Origin: Paraescarpia echinospica
Taxonomy: Eukaryota > Annelida > Polychaeta > Sabellida > Siboglinidae
Length of the DNA stretch: 64,000 nt
Direction of reading: 5' to 3'
Assembly: GCA_020002185.1 (NCBI GenBank)
Contig: JAHLWY010000272.1
Coordinates: 62,001-126,000, forward strand
Below are positions 1-9,794 of this stretch, piece by piece. A program made the position numbers and the translations under genes. How positions within the stretch are numbered: position 1 is the stretch's first letter; every line of letters starts with the position of its first letter. The notes beneath the pieces are model-generated. The model made no database searches, was not told the origin of the DNA, and saw nothing but the letters and a program-made list of their open reading frames with translations.

Positions 1-1
1 G

Positions 2-720
2 GCCATCCTCGCCGAGACGTTTAAACTTCTTGGGAATAGTGGCTACGGGAAGACAATTGCGAGAGTTGACCGCCACAGGGACATCAAGTACTGCACGGTC
101 GCCGGGGCCCCGACGCTGGTCAACGATCGACCCATCCAGATCGGCTACTTCGTGTACCAGTACGCCAAACTACGCATGCTCCAATTCAACTACGACTTCA
201 TCGATACCTACGTATCGCGCTCCCTGTTCCAGTACTGCGCGATGGATACAGACTCCGCGTATTTGGCCCTAGCGGGCCGGTGCATCGATGACCTCGTGGA
301 CCCCGCCAAGCGCGAGCATTACTTCCGGCACCGGTCCGAGTGGCTCCCGTCGGAGTGCTGCGACGTTCACGCGGAGGCGTACGTACAGTGCCGACTCGCC
401 GGGCGATCGTGGGAGACCGCAGATAAGCGGTGCTGCGCTGCCCGCCGGGCGTACGATAACAGAACGCCGGGGCTCTTCAAAGAGGACTGGTCCGGCCGTA
501 CCGTCGGGATCTGCAGAAAGACCTACTACTGTTTCGGCATGAAGGGGTTGAGTAAGCGCCAGAATGACATCAACAAGGACACCTTCCTCGCCGTGCTGCG
601 AGGTCGCCGGAGTGGCGGTTACACGGCTTCCAAGTGAGGGAATCGTCCGTGCCGACGTACATCAAGGAGCGTGCTGCGTTGAGCTACTACTACGTCACCA
701 CGGCACCCATACTCGTATAA
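2..720 (+). pseudogene. polB: Protein-primed family B DNA polymerase, C-terminal part (element A)
   Basis: Replicative polymerase of Polintons. The frame is open from base 2, so the gene begins outside the window. It shows palm motif B (KLLGNSGYGKT, about bases 29-61) and catalytic motif C (MDTDSAY, about 242-262), followed by the conserved RTPGLFK and KTYYC blocks of the thumb region. The first frame stops at 637. The conserved C-terminus (YIKERAALSYYY) continues in another frame to a stop at 718-720, so there is a frameshift near 620. This copy keeps the palm residues that the element B polymerase has lost. It ends against a CCCTA repeat and converges with the protease gene. Confidence 0.85.
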
Positions 721-862
721 ACACTACCCTACCCTACCCTAACCTACCCTACCCTACCTAACGGGAGGCCCCCCTCCATAGGAGTAGGGGTATGTATGTA
801 TGTAGGTAGGTAGGGAATAATAAAGAGTGAACAATTGCACACGTTTATATCGTCTTTTATTT
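721..862. repeat. CCCTA-rich repeat and opposing polyadenylation signals between convergent genes
   Basis: Directly after the polymerase stop is a (CCCTA)n/(CCTA)n run at about 724-760, followed by a GTATGTA/GGTAGG run at about 788-815 that can partly pair with it. AATAAA on the + strand lies near 818-823, and an AATAAA on the minus strand lies near 857-862. These suit 3' ends of the convergent polymerase and protease transcription units. The resemblance to telomeric repeats is superficial (5-mer, not TTAGGG). Confidence 0.5.
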
Positions 863-892
863 TCACTACTAAGCGAAGCGAAAGCGACACAT

Positions 893-1336
893 TCAATGCG
901 GTTTTAGCCAGTCGTATACGAGACAGTCGTTGGCCACCCTATCGGGGCCGAACAGGCGCTGGAAGACATGTAACGGCATGCCGCGGCATCGTAAGAGCAG
1001 GTAGGCGACGTAATATTGTGCGCTCACGTTAGATACCCCGTTCTGTAGTCTTTTGTCGTTGTACGTCCAGGAATCGCAGTTACGGCGCAGGAAGGCGCGG
1101 AAGTCGGCGTGCAGCGGCGGCAGTCCGTACGAGTCGAAGTAGTCGCCTTGCCAGTTGGCGTCCACGTAGAAGGCCACCTAATGTTCCCCCGGCTCGTCAC
1201 CGTTGTCGGTGTTGCACACGAAGGCCGTCGGGTAAGCGGTGAGCTGCCTTCTCAGTAGTTCGTCTTTAGGCAGTACGCCGAATACGACGTTTTTAGTTTA
1301 GATCTCCAGGCGGCGCATCAGCTTAAACGTGTCCAT
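893..1336 (-). pseudogene. Adenain-like cysteine protease (element A), inactivated
   Basis: Capsid maturation protease of the adenovirus/Polinton family (C5-like). The frame is continuous for 148 codons from an ATG at 1336-1334. It overlaps the end of the capsid gene by 14 bases, as expected for adjacent Polinton genes. A TAA sits at about 1300-1298 and a TAG at 1180-1178, the latter right after the conserved Gly-Glu-His of the catalytic His region, where element B has Trp. The catalytic Cys block reads SAQYYVAY here against CGQYCVAY in element B, so the nucleophile is replaced by Tyr. The C-terminal region with the WTYN and VYDWL blocks is intact. This is a dead gene. Confidence 0.85.
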
Positions 1337-2563
1337 GCTCAGTAGTGTTACACAACGTTGCGGTTCTTGTCGATCTCGAGCACCTCTCGAACTCGCAGTA
1401 CACGATGACGTTCACCGTCTGGTCCAGCGCCGCTGCGAAGTGCACCTCCACGCGCAGGTTGCCCTTGCCCACGACGTTGAAATGGTCACCGTCGCAACAG
1501 TCCGGCGACAGGTCGAAGCCGAAGATGGTGTAGCCGGCGCCGAAGTCGACGCGCGTCATGTCGTTGCCCTCGTCCTCGTACGCCTTGCCCGTCGCCGCGA
1601 AGAGGTTCAGGTAGCTTCTGACGTAACGATTCTCCGCAAAGTTCGGCTGCAGCGGCGTGATCGGCACCTGGCGTCCGTCGACGTAGAGGGCCAGGACTTT
1701 TATGCCGTTGTGCTTCAGGTTTTTATCGTAGGCCCTGTTATTGGCGTCGTTGTCGATCAGGCACAGGTACACGCGTTTCGGCAGCACCCCCAGGTATACG
1801 TTCTCGTGAGTATGAGACATGGTGCCCTGCGGTATCGAGAACACATTGCAGTCGACTCGACGTAGCGGGTACGTGGCCTTCCCCTTCGTCAACGCTTTGA
1901 TGTGACCGAGCTGGACGGACGGGTTCATCTTAGCTATTCGCACTTGCAGGAAGGTTTCCGTCAGCACGATTTTGAACCCCGGGTCGGCGCCCGTCGCCAT
2001 GAGCGCGAAGACGTCCTTGCTTCGCACCAGCCGGATCTTTACGTCGACTCCGTTCAGCAGGTACAGGTCTTGCATGAACACGTCTGCGTGCAGGCGTCCC
2101 AACAGCTCCATCTCGCGACTGTTCCGGATGAAGGTGTGCCACTGCGCATACACCCTGTTAGCATTCGCGACCGCCTCCATGAACCTGGCTGTGTCCTTAT
2201 ACCACAGACCGCCCCCGAGCTGAGTCTTCTTGGCTTCGGCGCCGTAGCTCAACGAGGTTTCGATGTAGGCGCGGAATGGATACGTATTGGTCGACGGGGT
2301 CTCAAGCGTACCGTTCAGCGACACGTCGACTCAACTGTACAGCGAGTGCAGAAAATTGTTGGTCGGTCCCACGGGACTATCGTCTTCGAGAGCGGTGCCG
2401 TCCCCTTCACCACTTTGACTCGTACGTTGTGTCTAATGCTCGCCAGGTCCAGATAGTCGCCTCCTGACCTCGGGACGAGAAACTCGATAGGACCGCCCGA
2501 GTCAAGTGCCGTCAGCGGTTCGTGATCGATCCACTGGCCGCTCTCGATGCTCGTCTGCGTCAT
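1323..2563 (-). pseudogene. Major capsid-like protein (F54H12.2-like family), element A
   Basis: Homologous along its length to the 30,045-31,361 gene of element B. Shared blocks are LDSGGPIEF near the N-terminus, LNGTL and AYIETSLSYG, KIRLVRSKD, the central LPKRVYLC region, and a C-terminal HFNVVGKGNLRVEVHF stretch. I assign it to the Polinton capsid protein family that databases often name F54H12.2-like; the double jelly-roll fold is inferred from that family. The N-terminus is fused to the integrase chromodomain by a deletion at about 2,563. A frameshift and a TGA lie near 2,330-2,400, and a frameshift scrambles the last 20 or so codons. The largest open piece is 2,324-1,323 (333 codons). 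Confidence 0.8.
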
Positions 2564-3720
2564 CTTATAGGCCACGAGCGCCTTGCAATCAATCCAGCTG
2601 TTGAAGGAAGCCGGATAATCGCACCATTTCACGAGCACCTCCGCACCGCCTTCCTTACGCCGCCGCCGCCGTTCTAGAACCGCCTCCACGCGATACAGTT
2701 TATCCTCCGAGACTGTTACTTTTTGTAGCTGCGGTTCGTAGAAAGTGCCGTCTAGTACCGTTCCGGCGTCGTCCGTTAATCGGTAAACGGGAGGGGCGGA
2801 CGGGTGCGTTTCTACGACGGTGAAGAGCTTTTCGCTCCAGTTTGACATGTATCCCTTCTTGAACCGACCCTTCGCCTTGCTGATGCGTACGCGATCTTCC
2901 TCTTGCAGTTTCGGCTTACCTCGACCTTTGCCGCCGCCGTACAACCGCTACCACACGGCTTCCTGAATCCAGGCGTTGACACTCGCCGGCGTCCAACCGA
3001 TGCTTCGATGGTAGGTATTGTTGTACGACCGTACGAAGTCCGGCAACGCCTCCACTTACCTCAACGTTTCATGTTTCGTGAAGTATCTCCAGATACGGGT
3101 CTTTAGCGTGCGAGGGAATCTTTCCACGACACTCGCTTTGGTCTCCTCGATGTGCGTCACAAAGTGGTGGAAACCGTGATCCTTCAAGAGTTTCTGAAAG
3201 ATCTGTTGAGAAACTCCGTTCCCTTGTCGGTCTGCAGCGCGTTCGGCGGTTGCTGCAGCAGGCCCTCGAAGGCCGTAACGAGCGCCGGCACGGCTTTATT
3301 ATTCAACGGAACGCACCACGCCCGTTTCGAAAAGACGTCGATGACCGTCAATAGGAACGTCTTCCCGTCGTTGTGTTTTTTCAGGTTAGTTACGTCGACG
3401 TGGTCGGCTTGCCACTGCTGGTTTCGACCGCCCACGATAACGCAGCGCCTTTTGAAACGACGTTTGACCGGTCTGTGAAGGGTGTAGGCTGCTTGACGGT
3501 CGGTTTCGGTACTAGAGTCGCACGGTGCAACGCGTCGATTCCGCCGTAACTGCCCACCTGTTTCGGTTCCGAGTAGGCGCGTTTCAGTAGGTCCCGTTGA
3601 GGGCGACGCTTTCGTTGCGTACCAAGACGCCTCCGGGGCACCACCGCCACCATGAGGGTTGGTCTTCTGACCGCTTTACGAAAAAAAAATGCAGATATAG
3701 AAAGAGAAAGCGGCTGCAAC
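2564..3720 (-). pseudogene. int: Retrovirus-like integrase with C-terminal chromodomain (element A)
   Basis: Polinton integrase of the rve (DDE) family. The core lies at 3,435-3,184 with QQWQADHVDV (first Asp), ALQTDKGTEFLN (second Asp) and, after a frameshift, TKASVVERF (Glu). The N-terminal part (AYSEPKQ, SYGGIDAL) is in the 3,719-3,390 frame. The C-terminal part, 2,944 downward, has the KxxDRVRISKAKGRF block and a chromodomain with YRVEAVLE and VLVKWCDYP. At least three frameshifts break it. Directly after the chromodomain the sequence runs into the capsid gene without the three genes that separate them in element B, which marks an internal deletion. Confidence 0.85.
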
Positions 3721-3795
3721 TACGGTGAGGCCGATGACTACCGTTCTTTGGCGCAACATACTGGTTTCAGAGCCTCTCGGGTGTTTTCACCCTGT

Positions 3796-4355
3796 TTAAT
3801 AGGCGACCCACGGGCGCTCTAGAGAATGAGCGCGACGTCCGGTTGGGAGCCTCTCCTTCCGCTGCATGTACGCTCGACGCTGAGCGTTGCCGACGAGCTC
3901 CATAGGGACGTTCAAACGCTTCATATGATCTGCGAACGCTTCCCACCCGACCGGAAGGGGCGTCTTCTTCCTTTTTATCATGAGATCGTTCACGAGATCC
4001 ACCATGTTACTTCCCGAGATAGGTGTACCGTCGTACACAAACTCGCCGCGGTCGTTCCATCGGGTCAACGGATCGGTTTTCAGTTTCTCCACCAGGAGGC
4101 GGGCTTTTCCTTTCAGGCTTTTCGGCATGCTTTCCACAACCTCGTGCTCTATACCGGCCAGGCCCGTCGATTGCGGCAGCGCTTCATCAGTCGTAGTCTC
4201 CCCTTTTACCACGGATACTCGCACCGGTTGCTGCACCCGAGACGTCCTCATGGTGTTGTATCGACTCATGAGTTGATGTACAACGCTACCTTTTCTCGTT
4301 CGGACAAATCCGAGCGCTCGAGAACGTTCTTCGTGTCGGCGTCCAGGCTACTCAT
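3796..4355 (-). pseudogene. Polinton protein X (unknown function), element A
   Basis: Function not recognised. It is homologous to 26,743-27,378 of element B: shared blocks are SEREKVALYN-like start, PVRV, EVVESMPKSLKGKAR, GSNMVDLVNDL, and NVPMELVGNAQRR. It starts at an ATG at 4,355-4,353 and has one frameshift near 4,275. It lies between the ATPase/small protein and the integrase in both elements, so the position is conserved. The protein is charged, with no membrane segment. A structural or packaging role is a guess from context only. Confidence 0.65.
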
Positions 4356-4449
4356 CACACGCGACGTCGTCGTGGTCGGCTGGGAGAGTAACGAGAGAGA
4401 CTCTCCACCAAACGGGGGTCTACCAATGCCACCTTCTTCGCGTGTTCCA

Positions 4450-4700
4450 TCAACCAATGACCTGTCTGAGGAGTGGTAGAAGGACGGAACTCGCCAACGG
4501 AGCTAGCAGAGCCGTCAGAAAACCGCCTGCACCCGTTTGCAGAACCGCCCGCTTCTCTCTGATAGGAACTGTTTTCGACGTCAACTTACGCAGATGCTTC
4601 TTGTACTTTGTCAGTACTTTTTTCTGCTTCGCTGACTACATATGAGGTCGGCGTGGCCTTTGGCAAGTATGGCTATGTTCCTCTTGACGCGCTCTGTCAT
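4450..4700 (-). pseudogene. Small basic protein with hydrophobic glycine-rich tail (element A)
   Basis: It starts at an ATG at 4,700-4,698 (MTERVKRNI) and ends at 4,450 in a different frame after one frameshift. The N-terminal half is basic. The C-terminal part has KYKKHLRKL, then QTGAGGFLTALLAPLASS, a glycine- and alanine-rich hydrophobic stretch that could cross a membrane. The same position in element B (26,667) keeps only the N-terminal part (MSDLVKRHI). Its place between ATPase and protein X suggests a minor virion protein; this is inference. The total length of 251 bases is not a multiple of three. Confidence 0.55.
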
Positions 4701-4736
4701 CCTGACTAACGGCCGCTGCGAGGCGTGCGCCTTTTT

Positions 4737-5332
4737 AATACTCTCGGCACATAGACATACTAAACGGGGTCGTCGGGAAATAATAATTATATTCGTGCGC
4801 AGGCGCGCTATTTCCGGCGTCTCCTGTTTTAGGTCCACCAGGATATATCCGTAGGCGTTTTTGACTCTACCCGGATACATCTGTTTCGCCAGGTGAACCA
4901 CTTGGCCCACATCCCGGGGGCTCTTGAACAGCACCATGTATTGCGCGTTTAGACTGATGATACGGTTTTCTTTCCCTTTCTGAAAGAGGTTCTGTAGAAG
5001 CTGCACGACGGATGTGTTGCAGTAGTGACTTTTTTAGTGAACAAGTTCGTGACCCGACTGTCCGTTTCCTGCTTAAGGTCATCGAGTACGACGAGTGTCC
5101 TCGTTTTCACGTCAAAGATCTTAGGGTCGGGCAAACCGTCTACAAACTCTACGTCGATTGTCATAGAGGCGTAGGCGGATTGCCACTGACCGTAGCACCA
5201 CAATATGTTCTCGGGGGGCGGATCGATCATAGACGAAGCGAAACGCAAGAGACGAGTGACGAGCGTGGTCTTGCCACACCCCGTGGGGCCGGCTACTATA
5301 CACGTAAAAGGGTGCTTCAACGACGTGTCCAT
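4737..5332 (-). pseudogene. Packaging ATPase (A32/FtsK-HerA type), element A
   Basis: Genome-packaging ATPase of Polintons. The start is the ATG at 5,332. Walker A is AGPTGCGKTTLV (residues about 14-25) and Walker B is TLVVLDDL (residues about 75-82). The first frame runs to 4,949. The conserved second half (SLNAQYMVLFKSPRDV, HLAKQMYPG, ILVDLKQETPE) continues in another frame from about 5,010. A second frameshift near the end removes the normal stop, and the frame reads on into the next gene. Residue order and length match the element B copy at 26,009-26,629. Confidence 0.9.
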
Positions 5333-5369
5333 ATCGACGACTGGCGCTCAGGGAATGGGTGAGGTCTTT

Positions 5370-5819
5370 TTAACAGTTCTTTCTAAACGTGCCACGCACC
5401 TCCATCAGCAGTTTCCCGAGCATGTTTTGCCCTTCCCTAACTCCGTATCCGCTCCCCCAAAACCCTTCTTTCGAAGGCACCCGCTCAACCAGTTCAACGT
5501 CCCCGCTATCCAACAGGAGGTGTCTCAACTTTTCAGTCCTCCCGAACTTGCTTATCAACAGGGCTCTCATACAGTCGACCTTAATGGCGTCCCACTCAGC
5601 CCCCGTTCTCTTTTTCTTGATGAGGTAGCTTTTTCGTTTCGCCGTCCAGGCCGACCACGCCTCTTCGATCGCCTCCGCGCTCTCTTCGTCTTCATTAAAC
5701 ATTGCTTTTCTATATTGGTAGGCGGGCTCGACCGACCTAAACACCTAGCCGTACGCCTCGACTGGGCACGGGTGGAAATTCGACAGACCAGAGGCCGAAC
5801 CCGCGAAACGTATAGCCAT
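5370..5819 (-). pseudogene. NADAR-domain (YbiA/DUF1768-like) protein, element A
   Basis: The start is an ATG at 5,819-5,817. The 150-codon length fits the NADAR family. Visible family blocks are SGLSNFHPCPVEAYG, AYQYRKAMF, LLLDSGDVELVE, FWGSGYG and GQNMLGKLLMEVR. One in-frame TAG lies at 5,747-5,745; otherwise the frame is open. Family members are N-glycosidases acting on ADP-ribose-like N-glycosidic bonds, and some are reported to remove ADP-ribose from guanine. The gene sits 37 bases upstream of the ATPase start and on the same strand, so it looks like part of the element, not host DNA. A second NADAR gene occurs in element B. A role against host ADP-ribosylation is inference. Confidence 0.8.
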
Positions 5820-5899
5820 ATCCAGCCCTTCTTTATGATGCTTGTTTGCCAACTGGTATACAAACCGACATGGTTTATGTCAATGGCTCATATTGGTCT

Positions 5900-7260
5900 A
5901 GAAGTGAGTACACTTTAGCATTTTCCTTTGATCTTTGAACTCAAATGGATAGTGAGATGTACCTAACTACTACTCGGGTACTATTTGAAATTTCACGCAT
6001 TTACCCAAAACGATTGGTTGTATGTGTTTGATGTGTATAGTACTATACGATATATATATATATATATTTATAATAACTTATTTGTAACATAAATTGAAGT
6101 TGGTTGGAAAAATGTAATATTTTCAAGGGATAAAACCTTTTATATACGTTTCCGAATATGTTCGGGAAATCTTCCCACTTCTGGGCAGATACCAGAAGAA
6201 GTCCCCTGAAGTCGCGTTCAATATGCTCTGTCGTTCAAAGCTATCGGATGTCAAAAAAGGTCACGGAAGGTGTGAACATGGATGAGACCTTCAGTAGTTA
6301 ATTGTACTGGGACACTTGAGGTTGATAAGATGTATTACGTTTGTATGTGTCCACGTCGATCATCATGCCCTGTGAGTTGTAGTTGTAACTTAAATGTAAG
6401 GCTGTATTTCCTGTTTGCGATAACTTTCTATTTTGCCTCGTTGAGCCGTGTTGGGCGACATTAAACACTACATCTTTTTATATAATGCGGTAAGAACAAG
6501 ATATGTATGAAACCTGTCTGGTACGTAGCTTTCATGTGAATTGCATTTAGTTGGTAATGATGGTGCGAACATTGTGTTCGCAGTTAATCGCTAGGTGATG
6601 CCATTATTTTGGCCAGTGTTCTATATTGTTGGTGGTTGTAATCCACAGTAGACTGGATGTATATATTGTGTCATTCTTGCTTAATCTCAGATTACCTGTT
6701 TGTATATAAGTATGTGTATATAGCGCTTTAGCTGGTTTATTCCATGATATAATGCATGCGTGAGACACTAAGATGTTGTTTATAATCAATAAAGTACAAT
6801 CAATAATTATATTGTTTGTCAATTGATTGACACCCACGTAATATGTATTGTGTATGTTATATGCAGGTTAAATGTGGCCTGGCTGACAGGAGAGTAGGGC
6901 CATCCTGCCGAGTACCAGTTGCATGTTGACGGTTGTTCTAGGGTTTTAGTGGTTACATATGCATGTGCAAAAAAATTAAGACCGGCATACCATTAAACTG
7001 TTGTTAATTTACCTTCACTATGTTTTTTGTTCTATGTGTGCTCAAAAGTGAAACCTTTATGTGTATGGTATTCTAAATGTTAATGCCAATGGTATCTTAA
7101 CTGCATCATTCTGTGGTATATATCCCATATATATATATATCCCTTTTTACTGGTGTGTGTTTGCAATATATGAAGTACCAATGGGCTATTTAAATGCCAT
7201 TCAGTAGTGCATGCACTACATTCTGTGATAATCAGTGGTATTTAAAAAGTTTATATAAAG
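5900..7260. other. AT-rich non-coding DNA
   Basis: Base composition drops sharply from the GC-rich Polinton genes. The stretch contains a short (AT)n run at about 6,050-6,066 and another near 7,130-7,140. I see no coding frame with recognisable residues and no RNA gene. Confidence 0.5.
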
Positions 7261-7269
7261 TTGAATTTG

Positions 7270-8070
7270 ATATTTACGTTGTTCAATGGTTTTTTGAATG
7301 GTTTTCAACCAAATGCTTCAGTGGTATACCATTCGGGGTAATTCAATAGTATTCTTAATGGTATACCATAGAACGTTATAATAAATTATACTGGCAAATA
7401 CCATTGAAGACCATTCAGAATCCCATTCAATGATATTTTGAATGGTATTCTGAATGATCCTCAGTGGTATACCATTCAATGATATACCACTGAGGACTAT
7501 TCAATACCATTGGATTAAAGACCACTCAGAATACCATTGAATGATATTTTGAATTGTATTCTGATTGGTCCTCAGAGGTATACCACTCAATGATATACCA
7601 CAGAGGACCATTCAATACTATTGGATTAAATGCCATTCAAATACCCTTGGCCACAATACCTCTTAATATCACTGAAGACCATTCAGAATACCATTGAATG
7701 ATATTTTGAATGGTATACTGAATGGTCCTCAGTGGCATAGCATTCAATTATATACCATTGAGGACCATTCAATATAATTGGTTTAAATACCAATCAAATA
7801 CCATTGGCCATAATACCCCCTAATATCATTGAAGACCATTAAGAATACCATTGACTGATATTTTGAATGGTCCTCAGTGGTATACCATTCAATGATATAC
7901 CACTGAGGACCGTTCAATACCATTGGATTAAATACCATTCAAATACCATTGGCCATAATACCCCTTAATATCATTGAAGACCATTCAGAATATCATTGAA
8001 CAGTATAGAAAGGGTTAATTACAAGTACCATTCAAATATCATTCAATGGTATTTGAGTGGTATTTTTCTG
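7270..8070. repeat. Palindromic AATGGTAT/ATACCATT repeat cluster
   Basis: A dense cluster of the motif AATGGTAT and its reverse complement. Longer units recur with about 158-bp spacing (for example GAATGATATTTTGAATGGT at about 7,536, 7,695 and 7,853). Each unit contains a near-perfect hairpin with arms TCCTCAGTGGTAT and ATACCACTGAGGA around a 13-base loop. Other shared blocks are CATTGGCCATAATACC and TATCATTGAAGACCATT. It could be a decayed MITE array or a satellite; no transposase is present. Confidence 0.7.
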
Positions 8071-9790
8071 TAAGGAATTGAACTTAAATATTCTGTTTTC
8101 GTCAATATCTCAGTAACTACTAACACGAGGACAGCAAATGAGAAGATTACACCCATGTCTTGAATGTATGTGGTACAGATCAGAATGTTTCCAAAAGGAT
8201 ACAAAACCCTCTACACCCAAAATTAAAAAAATAGGTGCTGCGCTTTCAAATACACATGAGAGCATCTCAAACGAGGTGTAAGAAGTACATAACTCTTTCT
8301 TTCGGTCAAAACTGGCGAAATGCAGGCACAGATTTTACCGCTTTCTGCGCTATCTATACGCTGGTAGCAGCAACTCGTGTATTGTCATTTTAATAATGAG
8401 CCTCTGCTCGACAGGCACAACATAACGAACATGATAAAGCTGCACAACATCTACACATTACAGAACGACATGGTTTGTCTAATTAACATACTCATCTGAC
8501 TAATTAAAGAATTTCAGGTGGGGCGAGATTGACACTAGATGGCAATGTGCTGGGCCGCAGCCAGCCTAACACAACTGGGGGAGCAGTAAAATTACAGTTA
8601 AGCATATAAATTTACCCGGGGCTTCTCTCCAAGAAAATTTTGAAAATGTACCTCCTCTTGGCGCAATCTAGCATATTTTCTAGATAATATACAATGTGTA
8701 AATGATGTGCATTAGCCTATATAATTCACTCAAGCTCGACAGCTAAGCTGGGGATAACCAACCACACGCAGGTGGCGGAACCCACCCGACACATGACAAC
8801 CATCCGTGTTTAAAGATTATGATTTACTGAAATAAGAGGAAAACTTCACAGCGCCCCAAAATCCCTTGAACACATTAGTGCGTCACGCTGACACTAGGAG
8901 TGTGCATTGCAATTAACTAACATACAGCAAAACTAAATACTTGACTACTGCAAATACCATTATACCCAAATTGTAATTCGATGCATACATTATATATGAA
9001 TATATAAAATCGTCAGACCTTTAAAAGCTAATATACCTATCCTACCCGAATTAACATAAACACAGATGCAGTTGGGGCAGGTGGGTGGGAAACAAATAAT
9101 ATATATCGATGAGAACAAACGGATTACCTTTTCGCAGTGAAAATTCAAAGTGGGGAAGCAGCAATGGCGCCGCTTCTTATTATAGTGAGAAATTGTCACG
9201 TGACTAGGTCCACCGTGAATACCGTAAATGTCACCCGGGCCCCCTAGCTACGTAAGGCCCTGGTGTGACTGGCGTTTATGATTTTGTTGCTTCATCACGT
9301 GTTCGTTCGTATACTTCGTGGTATCCAGGAGTAAAGGTGTGGAATCAAGGGCTAACTTTCAATTAATAGTTGTCTGGAAGTGGACCCGGCGAACATTTTT
9401 GTTCTCTGTTACTGGGAAAGAGTCTTTAGTTCCGGTGCTGTTTCCACCTTCACTTTACCCATCTTTCGTGACCAGCCCTCCTCACGAACTTCCTACATGT
9501 TTTGGTCTTCTTTCCATTATAGCATTCAACAATGAAATATCTACCCTACGTGATTATCTCAAGCATGGTTGCCTGAATGTCTCTAAGTTTATTCAGGGTC
9601 CGACCAGCTAGAAGTGCCTGAATTGACATTTCGTTCCTAACGCCATACAACTGTGCCACCGAGCCACAACCAGAAAGCTAGAATGCTTACTCTCGCTGAA
9701 GTGTCAATCATTGCCCAACCAGGAGTGGTGCACTCCATTGTAAGTCTCCAAGTGCTTTTAATTTATTCATGACGTCAAAAGGCAACCCCG
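8071..9790. other. Non-coding stretch, nothing recognised
   Basis: Intergenic sequence without repeats or coding signals that I can support. A 97-codon open frame at 9,318-9,611 (+) has no recognisable motif or conserved neighbour and is treated as chance. Confidence 0.4.
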
Positions 9791-9794
9791 AATA

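Larger units (their letters stand above)
1..5900. mobile_element. Polinton/Maverick element A, left part outside window, decayed
   Basis: A block of GC-richer DNA carrying the Polinton gene set: protein-primed family B DNA polymerase (+, only its 3' end), then on the minus strand protease, major capsid-like protein, integrase with chromodomain, protein X, a small hydrophobic-tailed protein, packaging ATPase and a NADAR-domain gene. The polymerase converges on the capsid module, whereas in element B (17,970-32,490) everything from the polymerase onward is co-oriented. Homologous proteins of A and B are clearly related but diverged, so they are different lineages and not a recent duplication. 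I see no terminal inverted repeat near 5,900, so the right boundary is approximate and may be truncated. Nearly every gene has a frameshift or stop. Confidence 0.85.

Noticed and set aside
724..760. Telomeric repeat
   Set aside because: The unit is CCCTA/CCTA, not CCCTAA, the run is short, and it lies between two transposon genes.
1329..2456. 178- and 184-codon + strand frames
   Set aside because: They are antisense to the element A capsid gene and have no recognisable residues.
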